Shown piece by piece: positions 25,794 to 34,451 of a DNA stretch of 64,000 bases. Each line of letters begins with the position of its first letter. The stretch's first letter is position 1. The position numbers and the translations under genes were made by a program. The notes under the pieces are model-generated. The model had not been told where the DNA came from and searched no databases. It was given only the letters and a program-made list of their open reading frames with translations. The stretch spans positions 31,345-95,344 of the forward strand of contig DATMBG010000015.1 of the NCBI GenBank assembly GCA_035559535.1. The letters are read 5' to 3'. The DNA is from Candidatus Limnocylindrales bacterium. GTDB lineage: Bacteria > Moduliflexota > Moduliflexia > Moduliflexales > JAUQPW01.

Positions 25794-26852
25794 ATGGCCT
25801 GGAAAGGTATCATCCATAAATACCGAGAGTTTTTACCGATTACCGATAAAACCCCTATTATAACCCTTCTGGAAGGGAATACTCCCTTGATCCGGGCGGA
25901 GAATCTCAAGGACGTTTTCGGTCAAGACATAGAAGTTTATCTGAAGTATGAGGGGCTTAATCCTACCGGATCCTTTAAAGATCGAGGTATGACCGTAGCG
26001 ATCAGTAAAGCAAGAGAAGAAGGGGCCCGAGCGGTGATCTGTGCTTCGACCGGTAATACCTCTGCTTCGGCTGCGGCCTATGCTGCACGGGCCGGGATCC
26101 CGGCCTATGTACTCATTCCCAAGGGAGCCATCGCTCTGGGCAAACTTTCCCAGGCCATGATGCATGGGGCTAAGGTTCTGGCCGTAGACGGAAACTTTGA
26201 TCAGGCCCTGAGTATGGTCCGGTATATTGCCGAAAATTATCCGGTCAACCTGGTGAATTCCATTAACCCCCTGCGACTTGAAGGACAGAAAACCGGTGCC
26301 TTTGAGATCTGTGAACAGCTGGGTGGAAGGGCTCCGGATTATCAGGCTATACCGGTAGGCAATGCCGGGAATATTACCGCCTACTGGCAAGGGTACAAGG
26401 AGTACAAGGCCCAGAACCTGATTTCGGAAACTCCCCGTATGATTGGATTTCAAGCCGAAGGGGCGGCTCCTATCGTGAGAGGCCATGTAATCGAGGATCC
26501 CCATACCATTGCAACTGCTATAAAAATAGGGAATCCCGCAAGCTGGAAAAAAGCCGAGAATGCCGTTCGAGAATCTCAGGGGACTATCGATATGGTCAGC
26601 GACGAGGAAATACTCCAGGCCTATAAACTCCTGGCCCAGAGGGAGGGGATTTTTGTAGAACCTGCCTCCGCCGCATCGGTCGCCGGAGTTATTAAATTTA
26701 GCAAACAAGGAAAGTTCAAAAAAGGTGATGTTATTGTCTGTATTTTAACCGGACACGGCCTCAAGGACCCGGATAGGGCCATCCAAATGGCACCCGAACC
26801 TATTACCGTCCCACCCGATGAAAAGGAAGTGGCTAAATGCCTGGGATTTTGA
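25794..26852 (+). CDS. thrC: Threonine synthase
   Basis: Converts phosphohomoserine to threonine with PLP. The PLP lysine sits in [11 protein letters not shown] (about residue 63). [19 protein letters not shown] is the phosphate-binding neighbourhood, and ILTGHGLKD near the end is typical of the short (about 350-residue) threonine synthase form. The gene follows hom in the pathway order and is probably co-transcribed. An internal in-frame methyltransferase start overlaps its 3' end only if an upstream ATG (26818) is used; I prefer 26863. Confidence 0.96.
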   Translation: MAWKGIIHKYREFLPITDKTPIITLLEGNTPLIRAENLKDVFGQDIEVYLKYEGLNPTGSFKDRGMTVAISKAREEGARAVICASTGNTSASAAAYAARAGIPAYVLIPKGAIALGKLSQAMMHGAKVLAVDGNFDQALSMVRYIAENYPVNLVNSINPLRLEGQKTGAFEICEQLGGRAPDYQAIPVGNAGNITAYWQGYKEYKAQNLISETPRMIGFQAEGAAPIVRGHVIEDPHTIATAIKIGNPASWKKAENAVRESQGTIDMVSDEEILQAYKLLAQREGIFVEPASAASVAGVIKFSKQGKFKKGDVIVCILTGHGLKDPDRAIQMAPEPITVPPDEKEVAKCLGF

Positions 26853-26862
26853 AAAATCAGGA

Positions 26863-27687
26863 ATGGATTCGGTTATTCAATTCTATCATACCCATCCCAT
26901 CAATGAAGACCAGATCCTCCAAACCCTGCAGGAAAAAGGGATTAACCTGGATAACTTAACCGAAGAGACGCTGAAGGACTATGATCAGGACCATTATGGT
27001 GGCGTGGAAGCCGTAGATATTCTGGCTCAGAAGGCCGGTATCCACTCATCCAGCTATGTTCTGGATGTTTGCAGCGGTATGGGTGGTCCTGCACGGTATC
27101 TGGCTCATCGATATGGATGTCGCGTGGTCGGTTTAGACCTTACCGAAAGTCGTTACCAGGGAGCTATTCGATTAACAAAACTCGTTAAATTAGATCATCT
27201 GGTTGAATTTAGATTAGGAAACGCCCTGGAAATGCCGTTTCCAGAGGATACTTTCCATGTAGTCATCGGTCAGGAAGCCTGGTTCCATGTTCCCAATAAG
27301 CCCAAATTAATCCAAGAATGCGCACGGGTTTTAAAGAAAGGGGGTACGATTGCCTTTACAGACATTTTACAGGTAAGTTCCCGGTATGAATCTGAGTTGG
27401 AAAAACTTCAACAGCAAATGCCCTTTCCCTACCTGGAAACCCTGGAAGGATACGCACAACTCCTGGAAAAAAATAAATTCTTGATCCTGGAAAAGGAAAA
27501 CCTCAGCCAGCTCTGGACGAACCTCCTGCAAAATCGGCTGGAAATGTATCGGAACCTGAAAGATAAAACCATCCAAAAGTTCGGAGAGGAACATTACCGA
27601 AAATGGGATGAAACTTATAACCTCTTTGTATCTTTATTTAAAGAAGGAAAACTGGGAGGAGGAAGATTTATCGCGAAGAAGATTTAA
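26863..27687 (+). CDS. SAM-dependent methyltransferase (sterol/phosphoethanolamine/sarcosine N-methyltransferase-like)
   Basis: 274 residues. Motif I is DVCSGMGGPARYLA, motif post-I VVGLDLTE, then GNALEMPFPEDTFHVVIGQEAWFHV and a LKKGGTIAFTDIL block. This string of motifs is common to methyltransferases acting on small amines, lipid headgroups or sterols. The start MDSVIQFYHTHPINEDQ matches the usual beginning of such proteins. The ribosome binding site is poor (AGGA directly before ATG), so translation may be coupled to thrC. The substrate is unknown. Confidence 0.8.
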   Translation: MDSVIQFYHTHPINEDQILQTLQEKGINLDNLTEETLKDYDQDHYGGVEAVDILAQKAGIHSSSYVLDVCSGMGGPARYLAHRYGCRVVGLDLTESRYQGAIRLTKLVKLDHLVEFRLGNALEMPFPEDTFHVVIGQEAWFHVPNKPKLIQECARVLKKGGTIAFTDILQVSSRYESELEKLQQQMPFPYLETLEGYAQLLEKNKFLILEKENLSQLWTNLLQNRLEMYRNLKDKTIQKFGEEHYRKWDETYNLFVSLFKEGKLGGGRFIAKKI

Positions 27688-27774
27688 GAAAGAAAATACA
27701 GGCCGGTACCTTAATCCCTGGGTCCAGGAATCAAATAACTTGTCAGAAAGTTCCCAACCTCCTACCTTATAAGT

Positions 27775-28641
27775 ATGGCAGATATAAAAAAGCGACTACC
27801 CGGGAATGTACCCGGTGAATTTTTTGTAGACTCTACCTGTATTGATTGCGATACCTGCCGACAGTTAGCTCCTGAAACCTTTGAGGATTCGGGAGATTAC
27901 TCGGTGGTTTATGCGCAGCCGGAGACAGAAGCAGCAAGACGAAAGGCTATCCGGGCCTTACTCGCCTGTCCGACAGGCTCCATTGGAACTCTCCACGAAA
28001 TCCATACCCGAGAAGTCAGAGAGGATTTTCCCCTTCCCCTGGAAGACGGAGTTTATTATACCGGATTTAACTCTCCGAAATCCTATGGAGGGAACAGTTA
28101 TTTTGTCCAGCATTCTCAAGGAAACTGGCTGATAGACTCTCCCAAGTATCTTCCCCATTTGATCAAGAAATTCGAAGCGTTGGGTGGAATCAAGTATATT
28201 TTTTTGACCCACCGGGATGATGTCGCCGAAGCAGACCGATATGCTAAAAAATTCAATAGCCGTCGGATTATCCACCGGGCGGATTTATCTGCACAGCCGG
28301 ATGCCGAGATCATCATCGAAGGCTATGAAGCGATAGAATTTTCTCCAGAGTTTTGGATCATTCCAACCCCAGGTCATACCCGGGGTCATTCTGTGATGTT
28401 GTATAAGAATCGGTTTTTATTCACCGGGGACCATCTCTGGTGGAGTCGAAACTCCCAACGGTTACATGCTTCTAAAGGAGTCTGCTGGTATTCCTGGACC
28501 GAACAGACCAAGTCCATGGCAAAATTACAAAATTTTACTTTTGAGTGGGTACTGCCGGGTCACGGTCAGCAAATCAAGCTGGCTAAGGATGTGATGAAGC
28601 AAGAGTTGGAAGCCCTGGTGAAACGGATGCAGGTTTTCTAG
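27775..28641 (+). CDS. Ferredoxin-MBL fold protein
   Basis: The N-terminal ferredoxin-like domain (about 1-75) has C-x2-C-x2-C (CIDCDTC) and a distant CPTG, enough for one [4Fe-4S] cluster. A metallo-beta-lactamase domain (about 85-285) follows. Its first metal motif is altered: THRDDVAEADR instead of HxHxDH. PGHTRGH, FTGDH and LPGHGQQ are kept. Proteins of this fused type are known, but their role is unclear; oxidoreductase or glyoxalase-like chemistry is possible. The ferredoxin reductase gene lies just downstream, convergent, and could be the electron donor. Confidence 0.85.
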   Translation: MADIKKRLPGNVPGEFFVDSTCIDCDTCRQLAPETFEDSGDYSVVYAQPETEAARRKAIRALLACPTGSIGTLHEIHTREVREDFPLPLEDGVYYTGFNSPKSYGGNSYFVQHSQGNWLIDSPKYLPHLIKKFEALGGIKYIFLTHRDDVAEADRYAKKFNSRRIIHRADLSAQPDAEIIIEGYEAIEFSPEFWIIPTPGHTRGHSVMLYKNRFLFTGDHLWWSRNSQRLHASKGVCWYSWTEQTKSMAKLQNFTFEWVLPGHGQQIKLAKDVMKQELEALVKRMQVF

Positions 28642-28661
28642 AATAAGGAAAGATAAAAAAG

Positions 28662-28687
28662 AAGGGGAGGTGGATACCTCCCTTTTT
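28662..28687. terminator. Bidirectional rho-independent terminator
   Basis: GGGAGGT, loop GGAT and ACCTCCC (28665-28682) with TTTTT after it on the plus strand and, read on the minus strand, CTTCTTTTTT beyond the stem. It separates the convergent ferredoxin-MBL and ferredoxin reductase genes. Confidence 0.9.
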
Positions 28688-29613
28688 CACCAGTATTCTT
28701 CAAAGTGAATGTTCCCCTTCACCTTTTTATAATCGGCCTGGAATCCTCGCTTCTCAAGGACTTCGATAACGCCTCGAGGCTCCGGATAGATTTTTTTCCC
28801 ATTTTCATATTTAGGAATTCCGATCATAGCCGGATTCCCACAAAGAAAAACGTGGGTTCTTTGAGGATCCAGAGGTTTACCGAGATGTTCTTCCAATTCA
28901 CCGGAATCTATAAAATCTTGAATATAAACTTTCTTGCCTTTGTTTTTGGGTTCCCGGGTCGTTAAAGTAATATAGTGATAATTTTTGTATTTTTGAGCCA
29001 ATTTCTCATGAATGGCTTTGTAGGCGTGATCCCTTTCATAACGATTACAGACGATAGAAGTGATGGTGCCCTTATGCCCTCTTCTCAGGAGCTCCCAAAT
29101 CATGGGGTTATGGGGAGCCTCTCCGGTGCCGGTAGCTCCAAAAATCACATCATCTTCCTCCTTTATGGGATCTAATACGTAGTTTCCCGTTACCTTATCG
29201 CCTATAAAGAGGCGATCTCCCGGCTTTAAGAGAAAAAGGCGAGGGGTCAAAGCAGGGGCTTCCTCGCTGCCCGGTCTCTCTTTGACAAGAACCACATAGA
29301 ATTCATTGAAGTTAACCTTTTCGGGCTCTATCAAATTTTCACCGGATTCATCCACGACAGGATGTGAAAAGGAGAGGGCACGCCGGATCAGCTTCGACTC
29401 CATTCCCGGTTTTAAGATTTCTTTTTGAGTTCCCTCTCGTCTCGGTTCCCAGTAACCCAGTCCCAAGGTGGTATACTGCCCTGGTTTAAAATGTAAAACA
29501 CCTTTATCCGGCCTGATCCGAATGACCCAAAGCTCTGGATGTTCTTCTCGAATATGCACGATAGTCCCATTGTAGTACTGTGCTCGTAAGGCATCCAGGT
29601 CAAGTTTTGCCAT
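28687..29613 (-). CDS. Ferredoxin--NADP(+) reductase
   Basis: 308-residue cytoplasmic flavoprotein. The FAD domain has RRALSFSHPV (where RxYS is common) near residue 88. The NAD(P) domain has FGATGTGEAPHNPMIWELL and VFLCGNPAMIG near the C-terminus, with a final aromatic residue (EEYW) stacking on FAD in this family. It exchanges electrons between NADP(H) and ferredoxin or flavodoxin. AGGAG precedes the start. The convergent ferredoxin-MBL gene next to it is a possible partner. Confidence 0.9.
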   Translation of the reverse strand: MAKLDLDALRAQYYNGTIVHIREEHPELWVIRIRPDKGVLHFKPGQYTTLGLGYWEPRREGTQKEILKPGMESKLIRRALSFSHPVVDESGENLIEPEKVNFNEFYVVLVKERPGSEEAPALTPRLFLLKPGDRLFIGDKVTGNYVLDPIKEEDDVIFGATGTGEAPHNPMIWELLRRGHKGTITSIVCNRYERDHAYKAIHEKLAQKYKNYHYITLTTREPKNKGKKVYIQDFIDSGELEEHLGKPLDPQRTHVFLCGNPAMIGIPKYENGKKIYPEPRGVIEVLEKRGFQADYKKVKGNIHFEEYW

Positions 29614-29721
29614 GGTACTCTCCTCTTGGTTCGAAAGTTCCTTCAGAAACCCATTTTCGTTGATCGAATCGAATAGAAAGTAGACGAGATCGGAGAAAAT
29701 GGGTTTCTTACTCTGTGGGCT

Positions 29722-31044
29722 TTAATTAACTTTCCGCAATCGGTTCAACTGCTCTTGGATCTTTTGTTCATAACCATTCTCTGAGGGATGATAATATCTA
29801 CGGTCTTTAAGCTCTTCTGGTAAGTATTGTTGTTCCACGTAGTTTCCCTGGAAATCGTGGGCATAGAGATAGTCTTTCCCATAACCCAAATCCTTCATCA
29901 AAGGAGTTGGTGCATTACGAAGATGAAGTGGGACCGGGAGGGCCCCTGTTCGTTTTACATCGGCCTGGGCTTCTTTAAGAGCCCTATAGGAGGCATTACT
30001 TTTCGGTGCCGTAGCCAGGTAAGTAGCTGCCTGGGCTAAATTAAGCTGAGCCTCCGGAAGGCCTACAAACTGAACGGCCTCCATAGCGGCCACGGCTATC
30101 AACAAAGCTTGAGGGTCCGCGTTACCGATATCTTCTGAGGCCAGAATAACCATACGGCGGGCAATAAAAAGGGGATCTTCTCCCGCTGCCAGCATACGAG
30201 CCAGGTAATAGATGGCCGCATCCGGGTCACTCCCCCGAAGGCTTTTAATAAAAGCCGAAATAACATTGTAGTGCTCTTCACCACTCTTATCATAAACCAG
30301 GGCTTTATGTCCTAAAACCTCTTCTAGCCTATTCAAAGTCAGGACCCGAATACCTTCAGGATTTGGTTCGGTATTTAAAACGGCCGCTTCTAAATTATTT
30401 AAGGCAATTCGAGCATCCCCGTTAGCCATATGGGCTATCCAGTTTAAAGCCGATTCTTCTAATTGAACCGGGTATTTCCCCAATCCCCGGTGTGGGTCTC
30501 TAAGCGCCCGTTCCAGAATAGTGCGAATATTTTCCTCTGAGAGAGGGTTCAGAATATATATCTGACATCTAGATAGCAGGGCTTTAATTACTTCAAAGGA
30601 TGGATTCTCCGTGGTCGCTCCGATTAATATGAAAGAACCTTCTTCTACATGGGGTAAGAAGGCGTCCTGCTGGGTTTTATTAAGACGGTGAATCTCATCG
30701 ACAAATAAAATCGTTCGTTTTTTATGAAATTTCAACTGATCCTGGGCCTCTTGGATTACTTGCCGAAGTTCTGGAATCCCGGAGGTTACCGCACGGAAGA
30801 AGACAAAATGGGCCCGGGTTTTGCCTGCAATAATTCTGGCCAGCGTGGTCTTACCCGATCCGGGAGGACCCCAGAATATCATGGAATGGAGATGGTCACT
30901 TTCAATGGCCTGGCGTAGAGGTTTACCCGGAGCAATAAGATGTTCCTGACCTACAAATTCTTCAAAAGATCTCGGTCTCACCCGATCTGCCAGAGGCGCT
31001 AAGCTTTTTAAATTTTTTTCATACTCCTGGTGAAACAGGTCCAT
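29722..31044 (-). CDS. rarA: Replication-associated recombination protein RarA (MgsA)
   Basis: AAA+ ATPase of the clamp-loader clade that acts at stalled replication forks. Walker A is [11 protein letters not shown] (about residues 55-65), Walker B is [19 protein letters not shown], sensor 1 is [10 protein letters not shown]. The C-terminal tetramerisation part has [27 protein letters not shown] and [12 protein letters not shown], all typical. The length of 440 residues is normal. The gene is followed by the ferredoxin reductase and preceded by a foldback repeat. Confidence 0.97.
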   Translation of the reverse strand: MDLFHQEYEKNLKSLAPLADRVRPRSFEEFVGQEHLIAPGKPLRQAIESDHLHSMIFWGPPGSGKTTLARIIAGKTRAHFVFFRAVTSGIPELRQVIQEAQDQLKFHKKRTILFVDEIHRLNKTQQDAFLPHVEEGSFILIGATTENPSFEVIKALLSRCQIYILNPLSEENIRTILERALRDPHRGLGKYPVQLEESALNWIAHMANGDARIALNNLEAAVLNTEPNPEGIRVLTLNRLEEVLGHKALVYDKSGEEHYNVISAFIKSLRGSDPDAAIYYLARMLAAGEDPLFIARRMVILASEDIGNADPQALLIAVAAMEAVQFVGLPEAQLNLAQAATYLATAPKSNASYRALKEAQADVKRTGALPVPLHLRNAPTPLMKDLGYGKDYLYAHDFQGNYVEQQYLPEELKDRRYYHPSENGYEQKIQEQLNRLRKVN

Positions 31045-31097
31045 AGTTCCATGATATTCTTTTTTTTTATTTGGTCAAGGAGATTCAACTTATCAAG

Positions 31098-31210
31098 TGG
31101 GAGTGTGGGGGTATGGGAGTGTGGGAGTGTCGAGGTGTGGAAGTATGGGGGTGGGGAAGAATATACTTCCATCCCCCCATACCCCCACACTCCCATACCC
31201 CCATACTTTA
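31098..31210. repeat. Intergenic foldback of degenerate 8-bp units (aceA-rarA gap)
   Basis: The left arm is about seven tandem octamers related to TGGGAGTG (TGGGGGTA, TGGAAGTA, TGGGGGTG and so on); the right arm (about 31164-31210) is built of complementary octamers such as CCATACCC and CCACACTC. The arms can form a long imperfect hairpin in the transcript between aceA and rarA. Confidence 0.8.
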
Positions 31211-31227
31211 GGATTAAATACAGAAAA

Positions 31228-32496
31228 TTAATGAAACTGTTCCATCTCCGTTGAGCCAACCAGGGCTTGCGTGGAGGCGGTACCCTGAGAAATAATCTGG
31301 GTAATAAGGTCAAAGTAACCGGTCCCGACTTCCCGCTGATGTTTGGTTGCCGTATAGCCATGGATTTCACTGTCGAATTCGGCCTGTTGTAAATCGGAGT
31401 AGGCCAGCATGCCTCGTTTTTTGTAATCCAGGGCAAGGGTGAACATGCTATAGTTGAGGGCATGGAATCCGGCCAGGGTAATAAACTGGAACTTGTATCC
31501 CATGGCTCCAAGCTCTTTCTGGAATTTCGCGAGGGTATGAGCGTCTAACTTTCTCGCCCAATTGAAAGAGGGGGAGCAATTATAGGCCAGGAGTTTTTCT
31601 GGAAACTCACCATGGATGGCCTCTGCAAAGGTTTTGGCCTCTTCCAGATCCGGTGTAGATGTTTCACACCAGATCATATCAGCATAGGGAGCATAGGCCA
31701 GGCCTCTCGTAATGGCTGCATCGAGTCCCCCACGGAATTTAAAAAAACCCTCCGGGGTACGCTCTCCGGTTAAGAATCCATGGTCTCTGGGATCAATATC
31801 ACTGGTAATTAGTCGGGCACTCTGGGCATCTGTTCGGGCTATAAGAATCGTTGGTACATCCATGACGTCGGCTGCCAGTCGGGCGGCTAACAGGGTACGG
31901 ATAAATTGACTGACGGGAACCAGGACCTTTCCTCCCATATGGCCGCATTTTTTTTCGGAAGCCAGTTGATCTTCAAAATGAACCCCTGCTGCTCCTGCTT
32001 CAATCATTGCCTTCATTAACTCATAAACATTTAAAAGGCCTCCAAATCCGGCTTCTGCATCGGCTACGATAGGGGCCAACCAGTAAATTTCCTTTTTTCC
32101 TTCGGCGTGATGGATTTGATCGGCCCGCAATAAGGCCTGGTTAATTCTTTTAACCAGTTGCGGGACGCTATTGGAGGGGTATAGGCTTTGATCCGGGTAA
32201 GTTTGTCCGGCAAGATTGGCATCGGCAGCCACCTGCCATCCGCTCACATAAATAGCCTTTAATCCGGCTTTTACCTGTTGCACGGCCTGGTTACCGGTTA
32301 AAGCTCCCAAGGCCGGTACATACGCTTCGGTTTGGAGAAGATACCAAAGTCGCTTAGCCCCTAATTCGGCAAGGGTATATTTGATTTCAAAGGAACCCCG
32401 AAGTTTAAGGATCTCTTCGACGGTGTAGGAACGAACGATTCCCTTCCAGCGCTCCGTGTTATTCCAACTTTTTAAAACCTGCCAACCCTCCTTCAT
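31228..32496 (-). CDS. aceA: Isocitrate lyase
   Basis: Splits isocitrate to glyoxylate and succinate, the first step of the glyoxylate bypass used on acetate or fatty acids. The catalytic loop KKCGHMGGK is present, with [10 protein letters not shown] and [12 protein letters not shown] before it, and NCSPSFNW and [10 protein letters not shown] after it. The length of 422 residues is the short bacterial form. The ATG has AAGGAGG. It is divergent from a RamB-type regulator with two perfect palindromes between them, which suggests control by that protein. Malate synthase is not in the window. Confidence 0.97.
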   Translation of the reverse strand: MKEGWQVLKSWNNTERWKGIVRSYTVEEILKLRGSFEIKYTLAELGAKRLWYLLQTEAYVPALGALTGNQAVQQVKAGLKAIYVSGWQVAADANLAGQTYPDQSLYPSNSVPQLVKRINQALLRADQIHHAEGKKEIYWLAPIVADAEAGFGGLLNVYELMKAMIEAGAAGVHFEDQLASEKKCGHMGGKVLVPVSQFIRTLLAARLAADVMDVPTILIARTDAQSARLITSDIDPRDHGFLTGERTPEGFFKFRGGLDAAITRGLAYAPYADMIWCETSTPDLEEAKTFAEAIHGEFPEKLLAYNCSPSFNWARKLDAHTLAKFQKELGAMGYKFQFITLAGFHALNYSMFTLALDYKKRGMLAYSDLQQAEFDSEIHGYTATKHQREVGTGYFDLITQIISQGTASTQALVGSTEMEQFH

Positions 32497-32610
32497 AGAA
32501 AATCCTCCTTGTTTTTTAAATGGTTAGATAATTAAAGTAGAAAAACTTTTATGGAAACGCTCCGTGTTGAACCCTGCCCTTCTAATTTGGGGACTTTTTT
32601 TTCAGATGTC

Positions 32611-32626
32611 AAGCGAAATTTCGCTT
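32611..32626. promoter_or_regulatory. Perfect 16-bp palindrome, candidate operator 1
   Basis: AAGCGAAATTTCGCTT is its own reverse complement. A further half-site TTTCGCTTAT follows at 32637-32646. It lies in the aceA/regulator divergent gap. The TTTCGC half resembles the TTTGC half of known RamB sites, but not closely enough to assign. Confidence 0.6.
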
Positions 32627-32657
32627 AAAAATATTATTTCGCTTATAGAGAAAAAAC

Positions 32658-32673
32658 TTCTTTAGCTAAAGAA
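32658..32673. promoter_or_regulatory. Perfect 16-bp palindrome, candidate operator 2
   Basis: TTCTTTAGCTAAAGAA is its own reverse complement, 31 bp to the right of the first palindrome (start to end). Its sequence is unrelated to the first, so it may bind a different protein or be chance. Confidence 0.45.
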
Positions 32674-32789
32674 CAAAATTTTTTCGCAGCTAGTGAAGGA
32701 TGCCTGGTTTAATTTCAAACCTCCACTTATATTAACTATAAAAAGGAGAGGAACGTATCAAAACTCACAACCACCTGAGGAGGGGAGTC

Positions 32790-34292
32790 ATGAACTTACC
32801 TGGTGAAAACCTGCGGTTTATTCTGGGAATTAAATTGAAGCAATTCCGTCACCAGAAGGGCTATTCCTTAAAGGAACTGGCCGAGAAAACCAACCTATCT
32901 CTTTCTTATTTGAGTGAAATCGAGAAAGGGAAAAAATATCCTAAACCCGAAAAGATCCTTCAGCTTGCCAGAGCCTTGAATATCTCCTTCGATGAATTGG
33001 TTTCCCTCAAGGTAAATGAAGAGCTTGATTCACTCAAAGCCATTCTTAATTCCCCCTTTATTCAAGAGTTCCCGTTTCACCTGTTTGGAATTGAACCTCA
33101 AGAAATCGTGGATCTCGTCACCAACTCCCCCAGCAAAGCAGGGGCTCTTATCCGCACCTTACTGGAAATCGGTCAATCTTATGGAATGCAGGTAGAGCAT
33201 TTCTTGTTTGCGGCTCTGCGTTCCTATCAACAACTCCACCAAAATTATTTTGAAGATATCGAGAAAGCCGTATCAACCTTTGTTGCTCAACACCAATGGA
33301 AAGTCGATCCTCCCATTTACGGTGAGCAGCTCCGGAAAGTACTTATAGAAGAATACGGTTACATCTTGGATGAAACGACCCTTGCCCATTATCCAGAACT
33401 CCAGGGATTTCGCTCCGTTTGGATTAACAGAAATCCACCCAAGTTGTTAATTAATCGAAAGCTCCTACCTTCCCAAAAAGCTTTTATCCTGGGTCGTGAA
33501 ATCGGTTACTGTTTCCTTGGTTTGAAAGAACGTGCCACGACCTCTTCCTGGTTAAAGGTGGAATCGTTCGAGCAGGTACTCAATAACTTTAAAGCCTCTT
33601 ATTTTTCAGGAGCTTTATTAATCAATAAAGATTTGCTTTGCCGGGATCTGGAGAAATTTTTCCAGAAAGAACAATGGGAGGGAAAGGGTTTCTTAGCCCT
33701 CATGAGACGTTACGAAGCAACCCCGGAGATGTTTCTCTATCGGCTGACCGAGCTTGTCCCCAGATTCTTCGGACTCCACGAGATCCACTTTTTAAGATTT
33801 AACCATGAAGTGGGGAGTAATAACTACTCATTGACCAAATTATTTAACATGTCTCAGGTATTTGTTCCACATGGTTTGGGATTGAATGAGCATCACTGTC
33901 GGCGTTGGCTTTCCATTCGCCTGCTTAAAGAATTAGCCGAAAGGCAAAAGCGTGGAGAGCGGGACACGACCCTTATTGCAGTCCAACGATCCAGATACCT
34001 CAACATTAACGCCGAATTTTTTACCATTACCCTGGCACGACCCCTTGCTTTAAGCAAAGGAACTAACTCCAGTGTTACGTTGAGTTTTTTAATCAATGAT
34101 CAATTTAAGAAAACCGTCCGATTTTGGAACGACCCCCATGTTCCTACCATAGAGGTAAATGAAACCTGCGAGCGGTGTGGTTTATCGGAAGCCCTATGCC
34201 GGGATCGTGTGGCCCCCCCTACGATCTATCAGAAAGAACAGACTCAAAAAATCCGAGAAAAAGCCCTACAGCAACTTCTACAGGAAGTATAA
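32790..34292 (+). CDS. XRE-family regulator of the RamB/ScfR (short-chain acyl) type
   Basis: 500 residues. The N-terminal helix-turn-helix (about 14-65; QKGYSLKELAEKTNLSLSYL then SEIEKGKK) is XRE-like. A middle IrrE/DUF2083-like domain follows, and the C-terminus has CERCGLSEALCRDRVAPP, the cysteine-rich end of ScfR/RamB proteins, which control acetate, propionate or glyoxylate genes. It is divergent from aceA and likely senses an acyl-CoA-derived signal to control it; this is inference from position and family. A strong GAGGAGGGGAG ribosome site precedes ATG 32790. Confidence 0.88.
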   Translation: MNLPGENLRFILGIKLKQFRHQKGYSLKELAEKTNLSLSYLSEIEKGKKYPKPEKILQLARALNISFDELVSLKVNEELDSLKAILNSPFIQEFPFHLFGIEPQEIVDLVTNSPSKAGALIRTLLEIGQSYGMQVEHFLFAALRSYQQLHQNYFEDIEKAVSTFVAQHQWKVDPPIYGEQLRKVLIEEYGYILDETTLAHYPELQGFRSVWINRNPPKLLINRKLLPSQKAFILGREIGYCFLGLKERATTSSWLKVESFEQVLNNFKASYFSGALLINKDLLCRDLEKFFQKEQWEGKGFLALMRRYEATPEMFLYRLTELVPRFFGLHEIHFLRFNHEVGSNNYSLTKLFNMSQVFVPHGLGLNEHHCRRWLSIRLLKELAERQKRGERDTTLIAVQRSRYLNINAEFFTITLARPLALSKGTNSSVTLSFLINDQFKKTVRFWNDPHVPTIEVNETCERCGLSEALCRDRVAPPTIYQKEQTQKIREKALQQLLQEV

Positions 34293-34304
34293 TCCCCATC
34301 TAAA

Positions 34305-34420
34305 TGGGAGTACCGGCTTGTAGGTGTCGGAGAGAGTGCTTGTAAATAGGTCCCTTCCCCGCCCCTTTCCCTACTCCCTTACTCCCAAGCTTCTACCATA
34401 ACCTTCTACAGCTCTTCAGG
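34305..34420. repeat. Foldback of degenerate 8-bp units (regulator-SBBP gap)
   Basis: Left arm with GGGAGTAC and related units; right arm CCCTACTC, CCTTACTC, CCAAGCTT. The architecture is like that of the other intergenic foldbacks but weaker. It lies between the convergent XRE regulator and SBBP genes. Confidence 0.45.
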
Positions 34421-34451
34421 GATAACTTTTAAAATATTTGGCCGGGAATAC

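Noticed and set aside
25833-26708. 291-codon frame antisense to thrC
   Set aside because: Shadow of the coding strand; composition and lack of motifs fit a reverse-frame artefact.
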